Shown here: positions 44,201-56,815 of the stretch, piece by piece | Layout of the letters: each line of letters opens with the position of its first letter | Numbering within the stretch: position 1 is the first letter of the stretch | Source of the DNA: Calliopum simillimum | Taxonomy: Eukaryota; Arthropoda; Insecta; Diptera; Lauxaniidae | DNA: 64,000 nt | Assembly (NCBI GenBank): GCA_951812925.1 | Contig: OX638369.1 | Location: forward strand, 28,694,392 to 28,758,391 | Direction of reading: 5' to 3' | Program-made: the position numbers and the translations under genes | The notes under the pieces: generated by a model | Seen by the model: the letters and a program-made list of their open reading frames with translations, nothing else | Told to the model about the DNA's origin: nothing | The model's database searches: none

Positions 44201-44990
44201 TCGGCTGAGTATATAAAAGTTGAAGATGCTAGCCTCATTTGAAAATTATCAAAGCCGAGCCCAAGAGGAAAACTGAAATATGTAGTTACACTTAGATAGA
44301 GATCGGTTGGTTTTTATATGAGAAAATAGCAGAGTAAGCCATTTCTTCTCTTCTTAAATGAATAGTTTGAGTTTTTTTTGAATCTTTCGCTTATACGTAT
44401 AAGGGAGGTGCCACGCTCTCTTCTCCGTGGTCACTTAATTTTTGCTCAGAGCTTACACTTATAGTTCCCAATGTCTGAGTAAAACTTAGTAGGATTATCT
44501 CGAGAAAAGCTTTCTGTATAACATTTTGAAGCTTTTACTTATATGGGAGGTGCCACGCCCTTTTGTTCGAGTTCGCTTTTTTTTTGCTCAGAGCTTGAAC
44601 TTACTGTATCTAATATTTATGTGTATTTTGGTTGCACTGTCGTAAGAAATACTCAATACGTTACATTTTGAATATATTTTTTGTATGGGCGGTTGGTGGG
44701 TCCGTTTACCGATTTTTCTCATTTTCAATCCCATGAACTAACTTTTACGACGAAGGCGGTATACCAAATTCTATTGAATTATTTGGCTGTCTTTTCAGAA
44801 AATGTATTTCCACGCACATCCATCCAGCCACCCAGCTAGCCAGACAGACGAACATGGCTATATCGACTCAGAAGGTGACGCTGATCAAGAACATATATAC
44901 TTTTCTATGTATACTTGCCACGCCTACTTCTTCACATTAGATAGACAAATACGGAAAGACAAAGTGAATATACCCCGTTTTCTATAACCT
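44200..44990 (+). repeat. Dispersed fly repeat, copy A (partner at 58430-58905)
   Basis: A shared order of phrases links this to 58520-58905. It runs TATGGGAGGTGCCACGCCC, TTTTGCTCAGAGCTT, TTTATGTGTATTTTG, CATTTTGAATATA, TTTTTGTATGGGCGGT, ACCGATTTTKCTC, CCCATGA, CTTTTACGACRAAGGC, ACATGGCTATATCGACT, then CTGATCAAGAA(C/T)ATATATAC. An internal ~120-base duplication (GAGGTGCCACGC near 44405 and 44550) is present only here. The final motif is familiar from transposon-derived repeats across flies, but I do not assign a class. Confidence 0.8.
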
Positions 44991-46954
44991 AAAAGATAAG
45001 AAAACAAAAAAGTTTTGTTCACATTATCCCCGTAACTTTGTTTAATTGCGTACTTATATGTATATTAGTTGTATTTCAATTTATTTGTGCCATACACTTT
45101 TCGGGTGTGCATTTATTTATGTATTTTTATATGCGACACCCAAACGATATTCTGTACGCAAATGTACGTGTCCTCCAGCTCAAGAAATAAATTGCATAAA
45201 ATCACAAAAGTCAATCCTTATTCTGCTCCTTGTTACTTTACTATAACTCTATTGTTGATGTTGCTCTGCCTGTTGCATGTTATTTTTATTGTTGTTGCTG
45301 TTTTATCGTTGTTGAAGGTGTGTTTGCTTGCCCCAACTTCAGTGCGATATGTTGCAACATCACCAAACCCACGTGATTTTTATACATTTGCTTTACTACG
45401 GGTGGAGCTGTTAGTTCTGATATTGTGTTCTCATTGGAATATCGATACTTGATATCGATACGATTCTGGCACCGGGACAAATAACATCCACTGGAAAAAT
45501 TGCAAATACAGTGATATAAAAAAGTCCCTCTAAGGGCTTTTTTTCACAACCTCTAGTTAAAATTTAACTTCAAGATAAATAAATATTTTGTATGAAATGA
45601 AATGTCAAAGTGCCAGTTAAAGTTCCAGTTAAGACCTAACTAAACATTGCGAAATCGGCCCTAAGGCTGTTTGACAGATATAGATGAGATTATGTCCATA
45701 AATTTTTAAAGGGGACGGGCGAACAAAATCGCTCCTGGGCAACAAGTTATCATATATTTTGGTAGCGGAAATTGATATTTCATCACTAGCAACAGTTATC
45801 ACTCTGTTAACTCCGTTGTTGATTTCGTTTAAATCCTCACCACTGCTGCTACAGTGAAGGCGTTTGCATTGCGAAGGCGTTTAATGTCCTTTACATACGA
45901 CTCTCACAGTTGATATGGAGTAAAGTTATTTATTTCTTTTGCTTTATTCGTCAGATTGTGTGGGTTGACTGCATATGTGAATATATGACATGTGAGGGTG
46001 TTCAATATCTTAAACGATTTCAATGCTACACCTACTTAAAGGATGCAGCGCATTTTTAATCATTTTATTTTGCATGTTCTCGTAGTTGCATGAGATTTCG
46101 TTCTAGAAAATCGAAATTTTAAATGTCTAAAACTTTTTGAATGTGATATAATTATTTCAAGTCTAGTTCATCCAAAGTATTGGGATGTTCTTTTCAATTT
46201 ATTGCGGAGGTTTTTTTTGTTTAAATATATTTTTCATACTCACTCTTCTCTTTACAAAATGAAAAAAAGCCCATAACATACCTGTAAATAAAAGAAAAAA
46301 ATATTATTAATTACTTTAATGATAATTTTTTTATTATAAAAATCATTCTAATCATAGAAAAATCAAATGAAATGAATTGCATTGCAATTGTAATGACATT
46401 TTTACTGTTGAATTAGTCATGCATGCAGGCGCAAATAAGACACTATGAGTGACTTTTATATAAAATTGCAATAAATGTGCACACGACCTGCACTTGACTC
46501 ATCGTAGTGTGAACAGCTAACTACTTACAACACATACAAAAACAAAAAAAAAAAAAAAAAGTTGTAAAAGTCAACAACATCAGAGACATGTATGTGCGAG
46601 TATCATAATCATCATTATCACCAACACTTTTAACTGTCAATGTATTTAACATTTTGAGTAGCAGCAACAACATTTTGGTCTGATTTTATCAAACTTAAAT
46701 AGCTGCAACATGAGTGCAACAAATATGTGTTCTCATGCACGTGTCGCTGCACAGCAGCAGCATATTGACGCGATAACGTTGTGCTGTCATATGATGAAGT
46801 TAATAATGATGATGATATTTGAATCGATAACTTTAGAAGTGACACATATGGAATTACGCTGTTTTCAGAAAAAAAAAAAGTGTTGATTTCAGGTGACGGT
46901 AAACTATACTCAAATTTTGTCAAATTTTTGGTTCTAGAGCTATGCTAATAAGCA
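44991..46954. other. Non-coding stretch, nothing recognised
   Basis: The frames at 45046-45480 on both strands have no known domain and little in common with real proteins. An A run lies near 46540-46560 and ATGATG runs near 46805. Confidence 0.4.
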
Positions 46955-46959
46955 TAATG

Positions 46960-47660
46960 GTTACGTACAAATGTTTGAGTGTCTGTGATAGAGCAACGTC
47001 TTTATAGGACCGACGGAGTCAATTGTCTTAATAGTCCAGTCTTTGGTCTAGTTTTTTTGTAAGTGGTCCATAATAGACTACACCTAAAACTAGAATAAAT
47101 TCACTTTAATTATCAATTGTATCAAAAATGGTCAAAATGTAATGCAAAGTCGGTCCACTGTATCATAAATGGTCCAAAAGTAATTCATAATCTGTCATTA
47201 GTACCAAAAGTGGTCCAATTGTGTATCGATTGTATCAGTGAAATTATAACGTTTCTGTTACTGTTTGGCAGTTCGTCGATTGTGAAGAAGAGCAAACGAT
47301 AGTGTATCGGCCTAGTAAATTGCGGTGCGTGGTTGAGGCCCAGGTTCAAATCCAGCATTCGGTTATGAAACCTTTTGACATTTTTAAGTAAAATTTGCAT
47401 TTCAAATTAAATTGTTGAAAATTACAAATACAATAAAAAAATTTTCCTCTTTCTAGTCCAAATGTAATGCATAAGGAGACAATTGATCTTTTTCTGGTCC
47501 GATTGTAATGCATAAAGAGACAATTGGATACGCCAAATGCCAAACAAAGTAAAACGTGAATAGAACTTTATATGTGATGGGACCAGAATTTGGACTTGTC
47601 AGTATCTTCCCTGGAGTATTTGCAAACTAGTTTTGGAATAGTCCGTAGTCCTGCAGTGGT
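46960..47660 (+). repeat. Dispersed repeat with SINE-like centre, copy A (partner 55935-56660)
   Basis: The shared blocks, in order, are TGTAAGWRGTCC, AACTA(G/A)AATAAATT, ATGGTCAAAATGTA, TAGTACCAAAAGTGGTCC or a variant, GAGTATCGATTGT or GTATCGATTGT, the tRNA-like head near 47290-47358, TCTTTTTCTGG…AATGTAATGCATAAA, GTAAAACGTGAATAGAACTTTAT-type text, and TTTGGACT(T/A)GTC. The element has variants of TGGTCCAAA throughout. Identity to copy B looks roughly 70-75 percent. No coding capacity. Confidence 0.78.
47284..47362 (+). repeat. tRNA-like A/B-box segment
   Basis: GATAGTGTATCGGCCTAGTA is A-box-like and CCCAGGTTCAAATCCAGC is a good B box (GGTTCAAATCC). The spacing of about 50-55 bases suits a pol III promoter. 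The 5' and 3' arms do not pair into an acceptor stem, so I treat it as SINE-derived. Confidence 0.55.
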
Positions 47661-47780
47661 GCACGTCAAAATAGTATTATCCAAACTATCGTTGGAAGTT
47701 TTGTGATCCTTTAAAAAAAATTTTTGACATCATTGAGCGGTCGCAAGTAGGCGCGAAATTTTTTCATCGTAACTCAATTA

Positions 47781-49630
47781 GAGTGGTCCAAATTTTGTAT
47801 GGAAAAACCAAAAGTGTTAAAAAGTCAAGGTGCGCGCGGCTTTTCTAAGTCCTTGGATTCTGCTGATTACAAAAAGTGCTTTGGAACCAAAAAAAATTGC
47901 GTTTAGATATTCCGCAACGAGCTTGAAGGTACTTTTTTAGGAATTTTTGAGTTTTTGAGTACTTTTTTTAATTTAAACGCTATATCTTTTTAACCACATA
48001 AGGTATTTGCAAAAATTAAATTGCATTTTTATAAAAATATTTTGAGCCAAATTCTGCTCTAATAATAATTTATCTTTTTTTTCCAATTTTTTTTAGCGGC
48101 ACTTTAAACTTCAAAATTTGTTAATTTTTTGAGGTGTTTGCACATTCAAGAACCGATTTTTTTCTTATTTTGCTCAAGCAAATTTTTTTTTATATTACTA
48201 TTTTTTTTAGGCATTAATTTATCTATTCACCGACTCCTACAGCTAAGCCAAAAGCTTCACTTTACTTTCTAAAAACCATAAAGCTTAATCAAATTTAACC
48301 AAAGAAAAAAACTTTGAGCTTAAAATTTTCATGGTGAAACAGAAACAACAATAGTCATTTACGATGTATGTGTTCATGAAAATTCTAAATCCGGTCTCGG
48401 AATTGCTCTACCTTATACGGTTTTAGAGATATCCTAACCTAAAAATGCAAAAAACACCGCTATTTTTGAAACTGTTATATCACGACATGGTAACTTTCAG
48501 CCTGGTATTGAATTTAAAATTGACAGCCTTTTTCTTCAAAACCCAGTTTAAATTGTATCGATATCTCTTTGTTCCTCCAAAATATCGTAAGCAGAAATAA
48601 CAAAAAAAAGTGGTTTTGCACTTTTTCAACTTTTTAAGTTAGGATAACTCCGAGAATAAAAAAGTTATCGGTATAATTTAAATTGAATTTAAAAGAACCA
48701 AACTGGCACTTTTAACCACTATACCATTTTTTGTGGCTGAAAGTAACCTTTACTTGTAACATTACTTTCAATAGAGCAAAAAAGGTGTCTTTTATTCTTT
48801 TATGTTAAAATATCTCCTTAACCGTACAAGATAAAGCAGTTTTGAGACCAAATTCGGAATCAGCAACAACAAATACATCGAAAATGGCTATTTTAGTTTC
48901 TTTTTGATTTATTTATTTTTTTAGTTTGCTTAGAAGATCTATGAAAACTATCTGTTGCCAAAAATAGCATGAAGTGCCAAGGTTTCCATATTGCGAACAA
49001 TGTTGTTTTACTCAGAAGATTAGGAACTATTGATTTTATAAGAAAAAAGTGGTACTTTACGTCATTCCATTGAGATATCTTATTTCAATGCCTTGAAAAC
49101 ATTAAAATGAATTTTTTTTTAAGTCCAATTTAATTATACTTTCTTGTTTTTAGTGAGTAAAAGCGTTATTAATAGCTTAGATGTTGAAATTATTTTAAAG
49201 ATAAATTATTGCATAAAAATATAAAAATTTAAAAAAAAAATTGCTAGAGCAAAAAAATAAAAAAATCGGTTCTTGAAAGTGCAAACACCTCAAAAACTTA
49301 ACAAATTTTGAAGTTTAAAGTACCGCTAAAAAAAATTGGGAAAGAGTCTAGTAATTACTATTGATGCAAAATTTGGCTCAAAATATTTTTATAAAAATGC
49401 AATTTAATTTTTGCAAATACCTTATGTGGTTAAAAAGATATAGCGTTTAAATTAAAAAAAGTACTCAAAAACTCAAAAATTCCTAAAAAAGTACCTTCAA
49501 GCTCGTTGCGGAATATCTAAACGCAATTTTTTTTTGGTTCCAAAGCACTTTTTGTAATCAACAGGATCCAAGGATTCAGAAAAGTTGCACGCACCTTGAC
49601 TTTTTAACACTTTCGGATTTTGGACCACTC
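47781..49630. mobile_element. Long-TIR foldback element, TA-flanked
   Basis: Inverted arms of about 430 bases (47781-48215 and 49200-49630) begin GAGTGGTCCAAA. They are flanked by TA (47779-47780 and 49631-49632). The arms match closely. One core of nearly 200 bases, around GCGTTTAGATATTCCGCAAC to AAAATATTTTGAGCCAAATT, is almost identical on both sides. About 980 bases lie between and encode nothing recognisable. The TA duplication suggests Tc1/mariner-type mobilisation. The small minus-strand frame at 49497-49688 lies in an arm. Confidence 0.85.
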
Positions 49631-49632
49631 TA

Positions 49633-51899
49633 GGGTACATCCTCGGCTTTTTTATTTTGCGATTTGAGAACATAGGTGGACAAAGCAACCTTAATAAATA
49701 TCTTGCAAACTTTGCATTTTATGTAGACATTTTGGTTTGCGTCTACGCACAAGATAAAGACAAAAGTAATGTCATGTGAATTGACTGCCATTTTGAAATG
49801 AAAATAACTAGGGTCTGTTTTAACAGAAAGTTTACATATACGTGCAAAATTGATAAAATTGGATTTAAAAATTGATATCCAACTCCAGAATTGATGAACA
49901 TTTGTGCTCAATTTCAATTGTTCGCTGCAAAAAATGTGACTTCATATTGGCTTGTTGTCAAATTATTCTCTCACTGTCTTCTAACTAAATGCCAAAGCAT
50001 TTACAATATGATATTACATTTGCAGCACCTATTGGTTAGCTATTAATGAAATCCAGATAAGGCTTTTGTTAAACTAAAAACAGTCTTCCGTATGTTACAT
50101 CAAAATACGTGTCTATGCCGCGCAAAATATCACATGTGTCATTTTTGCAATAACCGCGACATTTATGATGCTGATGATATTTATAATGATAATGATGTCA
50201 TGCTGTGTGTGATGAAAACATGTCAAATTTGACACTGTCACTCATATCTGATACACGGAAATTGTTCTGATACTACAAGCAAAAGTTGTGATAGTGCACT
50301 TCAACCATGCCACATTGTTAGTGATATAGCAATTGCAGCTGTTGCATTTGTTGCTCACAAATATGCGAGAAGCAACACTTGTTTGGAAATTTTTGTATAA
50401 ATTTTGGTATTTATTATTTAAATTTTGGAACAAATTAAACTTAATTTTTTTCTTCATATTCTAGTTAAACTTTTTTGGTTTTAACAAATAAGCCTATTTT
50501 TCATTGTATATCATTTCTGTTTCTGCCTTTGAGTCACACTCAACTTTTTGCTATTTTTTATAAAATTTTTGTTTCATTTTTGCTAATAAATCAAATTTAT
50601 ATAATAAAAACTTTGTTCATTAAAGTTCAAAACACTTTTGTGTTCTGCCTATTGCTGCTGCTGTCACAGCAGGTGAACCCTTGTGTAGGTCATGCGGTGT
50701 TGCCATTTTTAGAAAAAAATTTCCTGCTACCGACATTAATTTTTATTGTATCTATCTACCACAATATGGCTAAAGTTTATATTAAATTTATTCTCTTTCA
50801 GAGTTTTTATTTTAATAAAAAAAAGTATTTCATCTTCTCGCTCCTACTCACTGTTCCCACCACCACTACTAGTACTTATAATAATAACTAATATTTATTT
50901 TAGCTCTTGATAAATGTTGGAAAAATGCTAAACTGACATTTAAGTTGCAGAGCGCAACACCTACTTACTACTAAAAATACAAAAAAAAAAAAAAAAATAA
51001 CGTGCCCTCATGTATACTGTTGCTGCTACCTTATCTACTACTTTTTAACGTCAGTCCGCTGCTCTCCACGAACTTATATGTACATTCGCATTATTAATAA
51101 ATTGCTGTCACTGTCTATTGCCAGTATTCCATTCATTTTTCTACTGCCGTTTCGTTCGTCTATTGTGACTTTTAATGTGCTTGCTGCGCCTAAACGTAGA
51201 CTTCATTTATATTGTAAATATGAAGTTTTAGCTTGTGGTCTCTTCCATTTTTTGTTTCTTTTTGTTATTTACTGCTATAATATTTTAATGCGCACATTTT
51301 TTTTTCTTTCTACCTCGACTAAAGTGCATTTATTAAAAAGCATTTGCTCATTCTTTTTCTCTCTCGCTCTCACTTTATTTTGTTTAATGTAAAAGGTTTT
51401 ATTTAAGTACCATTATTGGGTAAAAGTTTAACCACTGTATGTTGCTTATTATTCTTTGAATGCTAGACCACGTAATCTAAAAAAATCATTAGTCATCACT
51501 TGTATGTTGTGTAGATTTTTACACAAAAAAGTGTGATTATTAATTATGATTACTGTTGACCAAAAAGAGGCGACATCTATGATAGATCTATGTGGTTTTT
51601 TTTCAAAGCACAGCCAAATGACTAGGTGGTTAAGTAAATAATGCATATTGAAAAGATTGTGGCTAGATTTGTAGAAATATAGTTGAGATATATTGGATGG
51701 CTAGACAAAAAGCTGGAAAATATGAAAAATAGATTGATTGAAAACTGGTGAAAAAGTCAAAACTTCATCAAAAATGTTGCAGAATATTCGAAAAGGGGAA
51801 AGGTAGAGCGCTAAAAACTTCAACATTGTGTACCAAAATATCTACCAAGGCACCATATAAGTGATAAGCAAGGTTTCAGGGACAAAAACAATAGATTGT
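49633..51899. other. Non-coding stretch, nothing recognised
   Basis: Frames at 49630-49917, 50475-50891 and 51078-51392 are hydrophobic and AT-driven, without recognised motifs. ATGATG repeats lie near 50167-50200, and a poly-A run lies near 50980-50998. Confidence 0.4.
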
Positions 51900-53790
51900 A
51901 CTCTCAAAATCGATAGGTACAATAAAATTTTTTTTTTTTTACAAAAATAGTCCCAAAACGGTTAATAGGCCAAAAAGAAGTCGAAAAAAATAATACAGAT
52001 AAAATGTGACGCCAACAGAAGCGTCGAAAAATGTTTAGCCAAGAAAGTGACAAAATATGAGTCTCCAAAAAGTGCTCAGCAAAGAAATGTTGAAAAATAT
52101 GCCGCTAATAATGTGTCGGAAAAATGTGTCGCATAAAAAGTGACTCCAGCCAATATTGAATAAATTGTGTCGCCAAAAATGTGTCCAAAAATGTTTCTCC
52201 ATAAAAGTACCGAAAATTTCTAGGCAAAAAAGTGTAGAAAAACGGCGAAAAAATCATGTTCAGAATGTATATTCGACCATTCCTCATCGATTGGTGTCAA
52301 AATGGACCTAATACATAAGAAACATCGACAAAAAATGTCGCCAAAAATAAAGAGAAAAATGCTTGGCTTAAAAAGAGGCAAAAAATATTGAAAAAATCTG
52401 TCGCCAAAAAAGTTTCGAAAAGTGTATCGCAAAAATGGTACCGAAAAAAAGTGTTGCCTAAAAGGTGTCGCCAAAAAGTCTCGGAAAATGTGTTACCATA
52501 AATGTGTCACCGAAAATTTTTGAAAAAAATGTGTCGCTAAAAATGTTCCGAAGATGCTTATGCAAAAAAGTGTCGAAAAATATCGAAAAAATCATTTTCA
52601 GAATATATTATCAACCTTTCATCATCGATTGGTGCAATAAAATTTTGTTGCGAAGAATGTGTTTCCAAAAAAAAAAAAAAAAAATCGAACAATGCTTCGC
52701 CAAAGAAGTGTCACCAAAAAAGTTTTGAAAAAAAATGTGTCGCCAAAAAAGTATCGAAGATGTTTAGTAGACCTATCGTAAAAAATAAAAATGAGAAAAG
52801 TCTTGCACAAAGGGGCTCAAAAGTTTTCTATTAGTGTAAGTACTATGCATAAACATTTTGGTCTTGATTGGAAAATATTTGACCGTGCCCCCAGGCCATT
52901 GAAGGTCGGAAAAATGGTATTTATATGATAAAATGGGGCTTTAATTGAAAGAATCAGTCCTATATTTGAAACTATTTGACAATTATGAATGAGATTTGGT
53001 AAGTACATATATGAACACAATTCGTGAGTTAATTGCATCCAATAAAAAAATGGGCGAGGACACGGACCACCCACTCGAAATTCTTCGTATCTCTAGAAAT
53101 ATTTGAATCAGGGGAATGATATATAATTGGCACTGGGAAAAAATGTCCAATAAAAAAATGAAAGGGGCTGACCCTCTCCTTCTAAAACAAAACAAATTTG
53201 TCAAGTTCTGAAACTATTTTACACATATGAATAAGATTTGATTTCAGTTAAAGTGAAGCCAACAGGATAATGTTAAATCAATTTTAGGTACTTAGTTGGT
53301 AGAGAAGCAGTATTTATTTCTGTTTTTATTTTATTTTCCTTGATATAGACACCAAGCGAAAAAAATTTGGTTCCGATCGGAACATATTTGACCGTGTCCC
53401 AGGCCGTTAAAGGTCAGAAAAACGATATTTATATGAAAATAAGGAAACAATCAATCCTATCTTTGAAACTGTTTAACATAGGAGGATGAGATTTGGTACA
53501 TATAAGAACAATACTTGAGTTAATAGTATCCAATAAAAAAGTGTGCAGCATCACGCCCCCTCCACCGGAAATTTTTCGTATCTGTGATCATATTTGACTC
53601 AGGTAAATGAGATTTGGTACATATCTAATTAGCACCTCATTCTTAAAAAAACAAATTTGTCATATCTCTGAAACTATTTGATACAGGTGTTTGCATCACT
53701 TTATCTGAAATCAAAACCGAAAAATGCGTCTCCATAAAAGTATTGAAAATGTCTAGGCAAAAAAGTGTCAACAAAATCATGTTCAAAATA
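51900..53790. repeat. Compound repeat region: short degenerate tandem plus ~515-bp duplication
   Basis: 51990-52765 is dominated by a short unit like AAAAATGTGTCGCC (about 14-18 bases) repeated with heavy drift. Inserts of the 22-kb family (TATTCGACC, CATCGATTGGTG) lie near 52265 and 52610. From about 52850 a longer unit (AAAATATTTGACCGTGCCCC, CAGGCCATTGAAGGTCGG, ATGAGATTTGGTA) is repeated near 53370 with about 515-base spacing. The short unit returns at 53720-53775. Many frames over this region are by-products. It looks like one old element carrying internal minisatellites, class unknown. Confidence 0.65.
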
Positions 53791-55930
53791 TATTATCGAC
53801 ATTTCCTCAGAGAGCCATGTGGACATTTCCAAAATATATTTTCGTCCCATCGACTGGTGTACATGGTATTCATGGATACGCTTGACAACACTACTGCACT
53901 CACTCCAAGTACAAATTAGTTTCAGCTGCGGCATTCATTCATATCAGCTAATTAAATAATTATGCGCATGAATGTACTTACATTATGATTCGTAATAACT
54001 TTTTCGCTGCGTTTGTCTTTGTATTATTGTGATGTTGTTGTAGTAAGGTTCAGTAGTAGTCACATATAACCATACGCTTTAAATTACTACAAGCAGTTAA
54101 TTTCATAACTTTTATTTTTAAATACATTTTTTGTAAACATAATTGATAGAAAAATTTAAATCAACTTAAATATTGATTCTAACCTATGAAGTTAATTTCT
54201 TACCAATTACAATAGTAATCCAAACATAATGGCAAAAAATATCGCTTGATTAATTCAATTTAAATTCGGAAGTGGCAGCTCATTTTAATTAATTAATCAA
54301 TTACAAGACAGACACCAACCTTTTCTGCTCCTTTCCATTGCGTTTCAAGACAAATGCCAAAATCATAGCAAAAGCAAAACTTTTGCAAAATGTAGATAGT
54401 AAAGACAATTAACTTGATGTCATGTTAAATTTTCATGTTATTGATTTTTGTCTTCCGTCATTTCGGGAACATTCAATTAAATTGAATTGAAAATGCTTTG
54501 GCAAACAATTGAAAAATCAATAAAATGTAAATTTTATTTTTGATTCAATTAATTTGCGCAATTTGTATAAATTTGTAGTAACAATTCTATGAAATGAAGA
54601 AATAAAAAGAGGAAATACCAAAGTTGATAAATTATAAGTATCCATGTGATTTTATGTTTACTAAAGAAGAACATTTTGGAGCTATAAGACTTTTTAAATA
54701 TGCATACATTCGTTTCAATAAATGGTTTTCCTTAGTGTGCAGGAGTGAAAAATTGTTAAGTTACTATGTATTAAATTGAAGAAGAGTCTTTCTGTAAAAA
54801 CTTAAACCAACAACTTCGTTGTTGGTAGATTCTAGTTTATTTCTTGTCTTTAAGCTATTTTCACTTTTATTGACTTCATAATTGTCGCGAACTAATATTC
54901 TGAACAGAGTTGCATTATTCCACTAAGAAACTGCTAAGAATAGTTAAAAATACCTCGAGCTTGAAGAAAAATAGTGGAGATTTTGAATTTTCTTTGGAAT
55001 GAATAAATTTTTTCAAAGAAATAATTCTGCACAAAATAACGAATACCTTAAAATGAATCAATGGAATTTTTAATTTTCACGATGTTGATTAAAAATAAAT
55101 AAAATATCAGTTTTTGTTTTTGCTAAATCAACATTTATTGAAATTGAAAATAGTTTACTCGATTGTAGTGTAATTTATTTTTTATTTTGTTTCAAAACAA
55201 CTTAATGCATTTAACAGGATATTATGACAAAATCCCTATGGACAAGCATTTAGTTGTTAAATTTTATCTTTCAATCGTAACTGGTATAAGTACTAAAATA
55301 ACAATAAATAGTAGTAAAAACTATGTAGTATGTAGTACATGTGACAATTGTTGATTTTTCCGTGTTGTTATTTTGTTTTTATTTGTTTTGTATTTATTTT
55401 ATTTTGCTTTTGTTTTTATTTTGCCATTGAGTGCAATTGCAATTCACGCTGTCATTAATGAAAATACAAACAAAAATCTTTCGAAAGGAAAACCTGATGT
55501 TGCATAAATAATGGAAATGTAAATATGTTTTGGAGAGTTTTATTGTAACACTCACTACCCCTACAGCATACCATGTTTACACATGGATTTGGTTGTTTAT
55601 GCGTTGTAAAAGGGTTAAATTTTTCTTTGTTTTAAGTAAAAATTATGGTTTATGTCACAGCTAATATGGTATCAAAATGTTCATGTCTTTGCTAAACAAC
55701 GATTTTCTACATTATGTCAAAATTTGATTATTTAAAGAATTTTAATTAATTTTTTTAAAGAAATTTAGAAAGAATCCATGAAAATGACAATAAAATAAAA
55801 TTATAGCATTGCCATAAATAAGAGATTGCCAGCAAAAAAGTTATTATTTTCAAAAATTGCAAATTGATATTGAGAAATAAACCAAAAATTACCTCACTTC
55901 AATGATTTTGATAACCTTAACATTGCAAAA
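53791..55930. other. Non-coding stretch, nothing recognised
   Basis: This is AT-rich intron-like DNA with no long frame and no repeat that I could link to another part of the window. Confidence 0.45.
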
Positions 55931-55934
55931 TACG

Positions 55935-56660
55935 GCAAACAGGGTCATTTGCGCAATTTGATCTAATTGTTTTGTAAGAAGTCCAAAACAAACTAGTTCC
56001 AAAACTAAAATAAATTGACTTAAGCCCTCAATTGCAACAAAAAATGTCAAAATGTATTGCATAGTCGGTCATTTGTATCAAAACTGGGCATAATTCGTCA
56101 CTAGTACTAAAAGAGTTCCAAATGAGTATCGATTGTGACACTGAAATCTTAACGTTAATGACTACGTAGTGTTTTATAGTGTATCGGTCTAACAACTTGT
56201 ACTGCATTGAGAGACCCGAGCTTAAAACTTCCAGTTGGTAATTTTCAGAACCAAGCTTTCAACTCACACAATTTGTTTTAAGAGCTTTCGGAGCATATAA
56301 TGATGTTATATCAGTGAAGCCGAGGTATGAAATGATACTAAAAAAAGGAAAAACACGTTTTTATCCGCACTGGGATTCAAGCCTGAAACACAATGCTCAG
56401 AAACATATAGCAAACTTTCGAGCAGATTGGTAATAGGGAGTTCTGATGTTTTTATGGAAAATTTTACAAAATGATTTTGGATTGATTGACCTCTTTCTGG
56501 TGTCAATGTAATGCATAAAAAGATAGTTGGTTACTTTCAATGACAAGCAATGCAAAACGTAAATAGAACTATAAATGTTATGGGACCAAAATTTGGACTA
56601 GTCGATCGCCCCCATATTGTAGTTCACAAAATAGTTTTGAATGGTCTGTGGTCCTACAGG
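55935..56660 (+). repeat. Dispersed repeat with SINE-like centre, copy B (partner 46960-47660)
   Basis: The blocks listed for copy A recur here in the same order and orientation. They include AATGTATTGCATAGTCGGTC, GAGTATCGATTGTGACA, ATAGTGTATCGGTCTAACA, AATGTAATGCATAAAAAGAT and GGGACCAAAATTTGGACTAG. The B box is more decayed than in copy A. The minus frame at 56306-56506 has no recognised content. Confidence 0.78.
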
Positions 56661-56815
56661 AAAGCTTAAATGAATTTTCTTCTATGGGTGAGTTAACTTA
56701 GGTGACGTTAGCATTTTAGGTGCCAAATTTTATCAAATAATTTTCTTTCGATAACACATATTATAAGTTTTGACAGATGCTCATGATAAATAATTTGGAT
56801 AAACATTTTGTATAT

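Noticed and set aside
45046..45480. 127-codon plus-strand hydrophobic frame and its neighbours
   Set aside because: Composition is what AT-rich intron DNA gives by chance. No signal peptide, domain or conserved motif was seen.
47284..47362. A tRNA gene
   Set aside because: A and B boxes are present but acceptor and anticodon stems do not pair. The segment sits inside a repeated block that also occurs at 55935-56660, so a SINE origin is more likely.
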